Shown here: positions 18,645 to 26,033 of the stretch, piece after piece
Layout: every line of letters begins with the position of its first letter
How positions within the stretch are numbered: the stretch's first letter is position 1
Assembly (NCBI GenBank): GCA_947176375.1
Contig: CAMWQM010000001.1
Span: 157,207-221,206, forward strand
Length of the DNA stretch: 64,000 bases
Reading direction: 5' to 3'
From: an uncultured Helicobacteraceae bacterium
GTDB lineage: Bacteria; Campylobacterota; Campylobacteria; Campylobacterales; Helicobacteraceae
The notes under the pieces: model-generated
Seen by the model: only the letters and a program-made list of their open reading frames with translations
The model's database searches: none
What the model was told of the DNA's origin: nothing
Translations under genes and position numbers: made by a program

Positions 18645-19190
18645 CTATCTCCTTACGCCTTTTAGGGCATTTGTTTTATGAATGTTTTTAATAAATTTGT
18701 TCTTTTTTTGTTTTTTACTTGCTAAAGTATCTTTGCTTTGTGGTATAATGTTTTTAGTAGTCGATGAAATGTTGTCATCAACCAGTCGCCCGTCAAGACT
18801 TTGGGCTTGAGTGTAGGGGGTGTGGGCGTCCCTACCATCGACTATACTTCCTTTCTTTGCTAATAAGTCTAAATTTTTAAGTCTCTTTTCATTGGCGTGA
18901 AAAATTTTGCTGATATTTTCATCTTTTCTTATACCTACTTCTCCCATTTTTTCATCACTAAGTTTTCTACCTGCGATGTAGTCTTTTTTATTTCTTGCAT
19001 TAGGATTTTTAATGATTATTTCAGGCTCACTTACTACTTTTTGAATTAAGTGTGATACCTCTTGCATATTCTTAAACATTTCGGGGCGTCTTTCTTGTAA
19101 GATTTTCAAATCTGCAATTGCTTCTTTATCTCCTAGAAGCTCTGCTAATCTCTCACAAAGTTTAAATATTTCTATTTTTCTATCACTCAT
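18645..19190 (-). CDS. Cargo protein in T4SS cluster, possible PBECR-type nuclease-like domain
   Basis: 181 aa, not firmly recognised. The segment from about residue 50 to 110 (YIAGRKLSDEKMGEVGIRKD, then ISKIFHANEKRLKNLDLL) recalls phage barnase/EndoU/colicin E5-like (PBECR) domains, which are RNase-like toxin folds; this is a weak resemblance by eye. The following part contains a GC-rich tract (18758-18844) unlike anything else nearby, and the C-terminus is very basic. It sits between virB8 and virB9, 3 bases from the virB9 start, so it is cotranscribed. It might be a secreted effector, a toxin or a structural accessory. Confidence 0.5.
   Translation of the reverse strand: MSDRKIEIFKLCERLAELLGDKEAIADLKILQERRPEMFKNMQEVSHLIQKVVSEPEIIIKNPNARNKKDYIAGRKLSDEKMGEVGIRKDENISKIFHANEKRLKNLDLLAKKGSIVDGRDAHTPYTQAQSLDGRLVDDNISSTTKNIIPQSKDTLASKKQKKNKFIKNIHKTNALKGVRR
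18758..18844. repeat. GC-rich segment bounded by 9-bp inverted repeats
   Basis: TAGTCGATG (18758-18766) and its reverse complement CATCGACTA (18836-18844) enclose about 70 bases that are far richer in G and C than all surrounding sequence. Inside are smaller stem-forming pairs (TCAAG/CTTGA and TAGGG/CCCTA). The segment stays in frame in the 181-aa cargo gene, where it encodes the part around DGRDAHTPYTQAQSLDGRL. It may be a small inserted palindromic element. Confidence 0.6.
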
Positions 19191-19245
19191 TGCCTACCTT
19201 TTGTTTTTCTCATTTTTATAAGTAAGAGATTGTTTAATATCACCA

Positions 19246-19404
19246 TTATAAACCTCTAGCATTTTGTTGTTTTTGGCTTTTAGTATGAGATAGCTCTCTT
19301 AATAATTCTTCAAGTTTTCTTCTCATATCTAATAATTCCTCTTCTTGTTTGTTAATCTTTATTCTCATTTCTGCAATTTTTGCTTGTATTAGATTTTCAT
19401 TCAT
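19246..19404 (-). CDS. Small coiled-coil protein in T4SS cluster
   Basis: 52-residue ORF missed by the ORF track: starts MNENLIQAKIAEMRIKINKQ and continues with a strongly helical, heptad-like Glu/Leu/Arg pattern to a short polar tail. ATG at 19404 follows GGAGAATAAA. It lies between the end of virB8 and the 181-aa cargo gene. Function unknown. Confidence 0.5.
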   Translation of the reverse strand: MNENLIQAKIAEMRIKINKQEEELLDMRRKLEELLRELSHTKSQKQQNARGL

Positions 19405-19413
19405 TTTATTCTC

Positions 19414-20450
19414 CTATTTAAATGGATTTATTTCTTTATTGGTATTTTGATTGTTTTTAGGAAATATATTTGGATTATTTCTAATATAATCATCAATATT
19501 TGGATATGTTGCTTTAGGATTTGATGGATTATTATCTACATCATTTTGTATGTAGTTAGATAGGTCATTACTTTGTTTATTCTCTTTGATTTTTGAGTTA
19601 AAATCTTTACTTACTTTTTTATTTGTATCTAATTCTTTTATTACTGCAATTTGAGTAATTGTATAATCTAGCACTAAGAATCCTGTTGGATTTAGAGGGA
19701 TATTTTCAAATGTAATTTTTTGTTCTACAAATTTATAGACAATAATTACTCTATATCTTTTTTCACTCTCTAAATTCATTGAGCCTGTATGTAATAGTCT
19801 TACTACTATATCTACATTGGCATATCCATCTTCCATTTAGCAATATTAATAATTTCTACTTCACGCACTAAATTAGAATTAGTATAAATGCTTTTTTCTT
19901 GAGCTATTATTGCTTCAAAGTTATTCCAAACTTTAGAGTTTGATTGAGCTTTAATAACTTCAAACCTCTTCTTATCATCAATATGATTAATACTTTCTCT
20001 GTTTAATATATAACTTCCAATCAGACTCCTAATTAAAGCTTCATTTGAAGTAGTAGTAGAATCTGCCCTCTGTATTGTTACAAAATTTTGTGTAGCATTT
20101 GAAAATCCAACCAAATATGGCTCTTTTTCTTTTAAAGGAAATAAGCAAATAATTAGTATTAAACAAATAATGGTAATTATAAAGAAGAAAAAAGCCACAT
20201 AAATAATATTTTTATGAATGGTGCGTTCTAATAAAAAGATACTTCTTGCATCATTCACTTTTTCAAATATAGAGATTCCATCTAAATTAGAATGAATTGA
20301 CTTATCAATCTTGTCAATTACAATTTTTTTAATAGATTTATTCTCTTTAGTTCTAGATTCATTAATATTTTCATATGCTTTAGTAGTATTTATATTATCA
20401 ATATTATTATTTTGTTTGTTAAAAATGTTTAATTTTTTTAAAAAATTCAT
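19414..20450 (-). pseudogene. virB8: VirB8-type T4SS protein, frameshifted
   Basis: Inner-membrane assembly factor. The N-terminal piece (212 aa from ATG 20450) has a cytoplasmic tail, one membrane helix (VAFFFFIITIICLILIICLF, about residues 80-100) and the start of the periplasmic NTF2-like domain (SLIGSYILNRESI, VREVEIINIAK). The frame then breaks; the rest continues in the frame of the 140-aa ORF (EDGYANVDIVVRLLHTG, KRYRVIIVYKF) with an Asn/Pro-rich tail. One extra A in the AAA at 19836-19838 would join them. The two halves overlap by 25 bases. Confidence 0.85.
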
Positions 20451-20453
20451 TTC

Positions 20454-20585
20454 TTAAGCCTTAGCTAAGTTTAACTCATTACAAGCACAAGGGCTTTTCT
20501 TTAATTCATAAAATTCACTACTACAAGCATTTAAAATTAGTGTTATTAAAATGATTGATATGCCTTTAAAAAATATATATTTCAT
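20454..20585 (-). CDS. virB7: VirB7-like small lipoprotein
   Basis: 43-residue lipoprotein too short for the ORF track: signal peptide MKYIFFKGISIILITLILNA then lipobox Cys at residue 21 (LNAC), followed by CSSEFYELKKSPCACNEL. Start ATG follows AAAGGAGAAAAT. It lies between virB6 and virB8, exactly where VirB7 is encoded in VirB-type systems, and the extra cysteines would suit a disulfide with VirB9. The position and lipobox make VirB7 likely, though sequence identity is not informative at this length. Confidence 0.75.
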   Translation of the reverse strand: MKYIFFKGISIILITLILNACSSEFYELKKSPCACNELNLAKA

Positions 20586-20636
20586 ATTTTCTCCTTTAGA
20601 TTTATTTTTATTGTTTTCATAACTTCTCCTTATTTT

Positions 20637-21818
20637 TTAATTGCTTTTTGGTTGATTATTATTTGTTTGCCAACTTTTTCCTGTTGTAATATTTCCTATT
20701 CCTCTTTTAATATTTCCACCAATATTTATTACACTAGAGCTTAATTGTGAGGAAGTTACTACACTAGCTGTATCTTGAATATTATTTGCTATTTTAGAGC
20801 CAAGCGGAGTTTGCATTGCAGTTTTACCTAGTCCTACTCCTATATTTTCACCTAATTTAGAGCCACTCATAGCAGTTCTAAAAGCACCATAAGCACTAGC
20901 TGCTGCTCCTGCTCCAATAGAAGTCATAGCAACTGAATTTGCAAAATTTCCTGCACTTGCACTTGCATTTGTTTGAAGCATTCCATTTATCATTGAGGGG
21001 ATTTCTTTTAAGAAAGTAATACAAATTATCTTTGCAATAATAAATGAACAAAGCAACAAATAAGAAACTTTTCTATCATTGCTATCATTTACAATAGACA
21101 TAATTCCTGTTAAAGCTTTTTCAACCTGATTGCTTAATCCACCAATAATTAACATAAAAGTAGATATTAAAGTTAGGGCAATAATAGTTTTTAACCAAAA
21201 TATAACTGCTCCTATTGTAACTTTAAAATATAATAATGGAAGCATTAATACCGCAAAACTTTTCCAAAATGCAATTTGTAGATAATTTAGTATGAAAGTT
21301 ATTATAATTGAGGCTACTAATATGAAAGAAAACCAAGCATAAACAAGCCAAAGTAATAATGATATAATTAAATTTGGTCCTATATTAAGTAATGAGATTC
21401 CATCAGGGATAAATACATAATAATTATCAAATATATTATATAGTATATTTTCTAAGTGGTCTCCAATGGTAATATTTTCACCATTTGCATTTATAATTTG
21501 AAAGATAAAATTTTGCAACATATTTACTGGAATATCTAAATATGAAGTAATTTCATCTAAGAATGCTTTATTGCTTAAAGAATAACTAATAAAAATTGTA
21601 AGTAATAAAAACATAACTAAATCTATTACATCTCTTGGAAATTGAAAATCTCCCTCTTTAATTTTCTTGAAAGCCCAAAATATAATTACTAAAGTAAGAA
21701 TTGCAGTAATAAATCCATTTAAAAAAATTGAATTAGCTTGATAGAATATTAGATTCTCTATATTATTAAATAATTTATCAAAGATTTTTAAAAGAATATC
21801 AAATATATTATTACCCAT
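20637..21818 (-). CDS. virB6: VirB6/TrbL-type T4SS membrane protein
   Basis: 393 aa polytopic inner-membrane protein. Hydrophobic segments lie near residues 30-47, 68-82, 150-185, 190-230 and 250-270, followed by a Gly/Ala/Ser-rich C-terminal tail (about 280-393), typical of VirB6/TrbL. It overlaps the virB4 end by 8 bases. The frame is intact. It would form part of the inner-membrane channel if the system were complete. Confidence 0.85.
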   Translation of the reverse strand: MGNNIFDILLKIFDKLFNNIENLIFYQANSIFLNGFITAILTLVIIFWAFKKIKEGDFQFPRDVIDLVMFLLLTIFISYSLSNKAFLDEITSYLDIPVNMLQNFIFQIINANGENITIGDHLENILYNIFDNYYVFIPDGISLLNIGPNLIISLLLWLVYAWFSFILVASIIITFILNYLQIAFWKSFAVLMLPLLYFKVTIGAVIFWLKTIIALTLISTFMLIIGGLSNQVEKALTGIMSIVNDSNDRKVSYLLLCSFIIAKIICITFLKEIPSMINGMLQTNASASAGNFANSVAMTSIGAGAAASAYGAFRTAMSGSKLGENIGVGLGKTAMQTPLGSKIANNIQDTASVVTSSQLSSSVINIGGNIKRGIGNITTGKSWQTNNNQPKSN

Positions 21819-22566
21819 TTTTAGCCTTTAGGTAAAGATTACGCCAATCTTGAGGATTACTTTCTTTTAATTTTTTAATTAAATTAACATCATCAGCATT
21901 ACTAGATAAAAAATCTAAATTACTGCCTAATTTGCTTAGATTAATATCAATAATATTTGAGGTTTTTGTGATAGTATTTTTAACTAAAACTTTTCTGCAA
22001 GTTGGAGAGGAATCTCTTAAAAATACTTTTTCATAGTCACTTAAATGGATATTATATTTATCAAATATTTCAATCTTATCAGTTGGGAATATAATATAAT
22101 TACCCATATTTGCAATGATAGAATTTGTATTTGCTACATCTTCTATTTGATTTAAATCTTGTAGTGCTAAAGCAATAACACCATTTGCTTTTCTTGCTTG
22201 AGTGATAATATAATTAATTCTATCTACAATTATTTCATTACTTGCATAAGTTCTAAATTCATCTACAAAACAGAAAAATCCCTTACTTTGATTTTTTGCA
22301 AGATAGAGCATTTTATAAAGTATATAATATGCAATAAGTCCAGCTTCTTTTTGTAAATTCTCAATAAAATCCATATTAATTACATTAAGTTTATTTTGCA
22401 TATTAATAGAATCTTCAAGAGCATTAAAAATAGGATTATTACTAGCAGATTCTAATTTTAGTTTAATATTTTCATTATCTTGTTTTATTATTGCATTCTT
22501 AATTTCTTCTATATTAAAAGGAGTGTTTTGTAATTTTAGGATTCTACAAATCTTTAAGGCTAGTAT
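21811..22566 (-). pseudogene. virB4: VirB4-type T4SS ATPase, C-terminal remnant
   Basis: The last roughly 250 residues of a VirB4 ATPase. The Walker B/DE segment GFFCFVDEFRTYASN, the RK segment ITQARKANGVIALALQDLNQ and the tail region (CRKVLVKN, then NIIDINLSKLGSNLDFLSS) are recognisable. The ORF track starts at an internal Met (22401); the frame is open upstream to a TAG at 22567, with sequence that continues the ATPase. Walker A and the N-terminal half are missing, so it cannot work. Upstream of 22567 the sequence is unrelated, marking a deletion or insertion edge. Confidence 0.85.
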
Positions 22567-22816
22567 CTAAATTAATAAGAAAAAATAAATAATTTAAAGC
22601 CAATTATTTAAAAATGCATTTAAACATCATTTGTAATTTGTAAGTGCTATACTAAATATTGTATATTATCTAAATTGTTGTGGTAGATTCCAAAAATGCC
22701 TGTAAAATGCTAGAATCTATTTATATTTCACTAAAGTTTTATGAGTGGTTTATAACAAAATTTAGATTTTTATATTTCAAGTTAGATTTTTAAAGAATAA
22801 TATTTAGGAGCTTAAT

Positions 22817-23326
22817 ATGGAGTATATTTCATTAATTCTTTTAATTTTATCCGCTGCCACTTATTATGTAATATTTCAAAAAGCAGGTGAGGATGGCTGG
22901 AAGTCGTTTGTGCCATTTTATAATGCTTATATAATAGGTAAAATCTCTGGAAGCAAGGTGCTTGGGATAATTTGGGTTATTGTTATACTTATTCTTGTTT
23001 TTTGCTTAATTGTTGTATTTACAAAAATGGTAGATATTGCAAATAACTTAATAGTAGCCAATCCAACATTTTCATATGAAGAACTTATCAGCGAAATGAA
23101 GGAATCTGTCTCAAGTGAGATCTCAATGATAATTCTCTTAATTTTTATCAATTATATAGTTTTTTGTATTTCTAATGTGATGCTTTCTACTTGCTTTAAT
23201 CAAGGTTTAATGTTTAAGATTCTTATATGTGTGCCTTATGTGAATTTCATAATGTTAGCAATCCTTGCATTTAGTAAAAACTATATCTATTATAGCGATG
23301 AGGGCGAGATTGTAGAAGAATCTTAA
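22817..23326 (+). CDS. DUF5684-like small membrane protein
   Basis: 169 aa with three or four membrane segments. The start resembles the DUF5684 pattern: a helix, then FQKAGEDGWKSFVPFYNAYI. Good ribosome site TTAGGAG before the ATG. Function unknown; in other bacteria such proteins often lie near signal peptidase genes, but not here. It begins 250 bases from the broken end of the T4SS island and is on the opposite strand. Confidence 0.7.
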   Translation: MEYISLILLILSAATYYVIFQKAGEDGWKSFVPFYNAYIIGKISGSKVLGIIWVIVILILVFCLIVVFTKMVDIANNLIVANPTFSYEELISEMKESVSSEISMIILLIFINYIVFCISNVMLSTCFNQGLMFKILICVPYVNFIMLAILAFSKNYIYYSDEGEIVEES

Positions 23327-23554
23327 ATAAAAACTTAAAAAATAGATTTTCTATCTTTAGCTAAAAATTATAATTTATTCTAAAAGCCAGATTTATTATC
23401 TATTTTTTAAACAAAGTTAGTTTTTATGGCAGCAATGAAAGATTAGAATCTAGTTTATTTACTAGATTTGTGCTAGATGATTTTTAGATTCTGCTTTTTG
23501 TATTGATTTAAAAGGTTTATAAATATTTTTTAATAAACAAATGGATTGTAGATT

Positions 23555-24529
23555 CTATCCGCCTGTATGGTAAAATGCCCTACTAGAAGTCTCATTTTCT
23601 CCCCATTTGTTTTTTTCTGGTTTGTTAAATACTGCTTTAATTAGTGCTTCTTTCATAGCAATTTTGTCATCATTTAATATAGCAGAACTTATATCGATTG
23701 CATCTTCAAAATAAAGGCAAGGACAGATTATTCCATCACTTGTTAGACGAATCCTATTGCAACCCTCACAAAAGCTATGGCTATGAGGAGCGATTATCCC
23801 AAAGGCTTTGGAAGAATCTAGCAATTCATACATATTTGCGGGACCAAAATGCCTTTTTTTTATCGGTTTAAAGCTATATTTAGTGCTAATAATTTTAAGC
23901 AGTTCGTCACCTCTAAAGCCCTTTAGTCCTTTGAAAGCAAAGCTATTATCCATATATTCAATATAGCGAAGCAAGTATCCTTCGCTCAAAGCAAAATCTA
24001 GCATTGGGATAATCTCATCATCATTAATTCCACGTAGTGGCACCATATTTAGTTTGATTTTTAAGCCATATTCCTTTGTTAGATTTAATCCATTTAGTAT
24101 TGAATCTAGTGCATCTCTTTTGGAGATTTTAATGATTGTCTCTTTTTTTAGGCTATCAAGTGAGACATTGATACGTTTTAATCCCGTTTTACTTAAGTCT
24201 TTAATATATTTTTCAAGCAAGAAACCATTCGTAGTAAGTGCTACTTCAATACCACTTTTATAATCATAGATTCCTTTGATAAAACCGCTTAAATCACTTC
24301 TTAAAAGCGGCTCTCCACCTGTTAGTCGAATCTTTTTTATCCCTAAATCCATAGCGATTTTTAAAAATTCTAGCATTTTAGGAAGGGGAATTAGTGTTTC
24401 TTCTATATATGGAGGTGTATTTGGCATACAATATTTGCATCTGAAATTGCAGTTTTTTGTAACACTAACTCTAATGTAGTCAATTTTTCGTCCAAAGCTA
24501 TCAATTAATTTATTATTTATATCATTCAT
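23555..24529 (-). CDS. moaA: GTP 3',8-cyclase MoaA
   Basis: Radical-SAM enzyme that starts molybdenum cofactor synthesis from GTP. N-terminal cluster Cys27-x3-Cys31-x2-Cys34 (CNFRCKYC) and the second cluster region CEGCNRIRLTSDGIICPC near the C-terminus are complete; the protein ends in Gly-Gly as the family requires. LTGGEPLLR is the SAM-binding GGEP motif. 324 aa. It stands alone; no other moa/moe genes are in the window. Confidence 0.96.
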   Translation of the reverse strand: MNDINNKLIDSFGRKIDYIRVSVTKNCNFRCKYCMPNTPPYIEETLIPLPKMLEFLKIAMDLGIKKIRLTGGEPLLRSDLSGFIKGIYDYKSGIEVALTTNGFLLEKYIKDLSKTGLKRINVSLDSLKKETIIKISKRDALDSILNGLNLTKEYGLKIKLNMVPLRGINDDEIIPMLDFALSEGYLLRYIEYMDNSFAFKGLKGFRGDELLKIISTKYSFKPIKKRHFGPANMYELLDSSKAFGIIAPHSHSFCEGCNRIRLTSDGIICPCLYFEDAIDISSAILNDDKIAMKEALIKAVFNKPEKNKWGENETSSRAFYHTGG

Positions 24530-24662
24530 TTTATAAAGCCTTTGTTTAAAACTATGATTTTAACAAATTATTTATCAAATAAAGCAGAGATTTTATGGGC
24601 AAATCTACTTTAAAAATCTAATCATAAAATTTATAAAATATTGCAAAATAGCTAGAAATTAA

Positions 24663-24706
24663 ATTTTAGATTCTCTTTAGAGGAGAACATTTAAAGAATC
24701 TAAAAT
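24663..24706 (-). terminator. Hairpin after the dehydratase-activase operon
   Basis: Arms ATTTTAGATTCT (24663-24674) and AGAATCTAAAAT (24695-24706), a perfect 12-bp inverted repeat with a 20-base loop, lie just past the stop codon of the 436-aa gene on the minus strand. There is no strong T run after it. It carries the same AGATTC/GAATCT pair as other gene ends here. Confidence 0.5.
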
Positions 24707-24722
24707 AATTCATATGCAAAAT

Positions 24723-26033
24723 CTATATCTTTGCATTTGCTAGCATTAGCTTTATTCTATTTTCTTGATTGACTTTTGTTGCGCCTGGGTCGTAGTCTAT
24801 TGAAACGATATTACTTTGTGGATTTTTCTCTTTTATTACTTTCATCATTCCGCGCCCAACGATATGGTTTGGCAGGCAACCAAATGGCTGTGTGCAAACG
24901 ATATTATTCACCCCACTATTTATAAGCTCAAGCATTTCAGCAGTGAGCAGCCAGCCTTCACCCATATTCATACCCTCATCAATATAGCCTTTTATCAATG
25001 TTTTTGTATGTGTAAAGTTTGCGGGGACATTGAAGATGCCGTGTTTTTTGATAATTTTATTTATTTCTTTTTGTCTATTTGCAAAGAAATAGTAAATGAG
25101 TTTATAAATAATTTTTTTGGCAAAATTCCCGCCATAGAGCTTATTTTCAGCGATTATATCATTCACACAATAAAGACAAAAATCTAAAAATCCAGGAATA
25201 ACAACCTCGCACCCCTCATTTAGCAAAAAATATTCCAAATTATTATTCCCAATAGGAGAGAATTTAATATAGATTTCGCCCACAATCCCAACCTTAATTT
25301 TTGGCTCATTGTGGCGCAATAAATTTGCAAAATCATTTAGTATTAATTTGGTATCTTTTTTTAGCGCATTAAAGCTAACTAATGCTTTGCTTTGTGATAA
25401 ATCGCAGATTCTTTCAATCCATTTGCTAACTAGATTCTCGCTCTCGCCTTTGTTTATCTCATAAGGTTTGCTTTGATTTAAAAGACACATCAAAACATCG
25501 CCTATAATTACCGCATTTACAAGCTTTCTTAACATAGGGAGTGTTATTTTAAAGGCTTGGTCTTCCTCAAATCCGCTAAAATTAAGAGAGACAACTGGAA
25601 TCCTGCCAAAGCCACTTTTTTTGAGTGCTTTTCGTAATAAATATATATAGTTTGAAGCCCTACATCCGCCGCCTGTTTGCGTAATTAGCAAAGCAGTTTT
25701 TTCTAAATCATATTTTCCACTTTTTAATGCATCAATCAGCTGCCCAATAACAAGCAACGCAGGATAGCAGGTATCATTATGCACATTTTTTAATCCTTCT
25801 TTTGCGAGATTTACGCCGCTATTTTCTAAAAGCTCTGCTTTATATCCATAGGATTTAAGGATATTTACCATAAAGCGAAAGTGAATAGGAAGCATAGTAG
25901 GCACTAAAATAGTATGCGTTTCTTTCATCTCCTTACTAAATTTTACAAAGCCTTCATCTTGCTTTTCATTTGCACTCCAATTTGTGATATTTGGAATCTT
26001 CTCAAATCCTTGTGTATTCATACTTTTTGTCAT
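24723..26033 (-). CDS. 2-hydroxyacyl-CoA dehydratase-like protein (activase partner)
   Basis: 436 aa. It corresponds to the last third of the very long acyl-CoA dehydratase activase proteins of anaerobes, here split into two genes. Conserved-looking Cys segments are NDTCYPALLVIGQLID, TGGGCRASNYIYLL, FLDFCLYCVND and VCTQPFGCLPNHIVGRGM, which may hold an iron-sulfur cluster. Its ATG overlaps the TGA of the 1007-aa gene (ATGA, 26030-26033), so both are made together. The substrate is unknown: no classic HgdAB-type dehydratase or CoA-transferase gene lies nearby. Confidence 0.8.
   Translation of the reverse strand: MTKSMNTQGFEKIPNITNWSANEKQDEGFVKFSKEMKETHTILVPTMLPIHFRFMVNILKSYGYKAELLENSGVNLAKEGLKNVHNDTCYPALLVIGQLIDALKSGKYDLEKTALLITQTGGGCRASNYIYLLRKALKKSGFGRIPVVSLNFSGFEEDQAFKITLPMLRKLVNAVIIGDVLMCLLNQSKPYEINKGESENLVSKWIERICDLSQSKALVSFNALKKDTKLILNDFANLLRHNEPKIKVGIVGEIYIKFSPIGNNNLEYFLLNEGCEVVIPGFLDFCLYCVNDIIAENKLYGGNFAKKIIYKLIYYFFANRQKEINKIIKKHGIFNVPANFTHTKTLIKGYIDEGMNMGEGWLLTAEMLELINSGVNNIVCTQPFGCLPNHIVGRGMMKVIKEKNPQSNIVSIDYDPGATKVNQENRIKLMLANAKI

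Larger units (their letters stand above)
14753..22566 (-). mobile_element. Decayed conjugation-type T4SS island
   Basis: Contiguous minus-strand cluster running virB4 (5' truncated), virB6, virB7-like, virB8 (frameshifted), small coiled-coil ORF, cargo ORF, virB9 (frameshifted), virB10, small ORF, virB11, MobC-like. It lacks virB2/B3, most of virB4, virD4 coupling ATPase and relaxase. It lies between pflB and a small membrane protein gene. I could not find an integrase, attachment repeats or a flanking tRNA. The 5' end is abrupt: the virB4 frame is open back to a TAG at 22567 and then gives way to unrelated sequence. This looks like the remnant of an integrated plasmid or ICE that can no longer transfer. 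Confidence 0.8.

Noticed and set aside
24816-25187. 123-aa plus-strand ORF inside the dehydratase-like gene
   Set aside because: Overlaps a well-supported gene on the other strand and has no family pattern.
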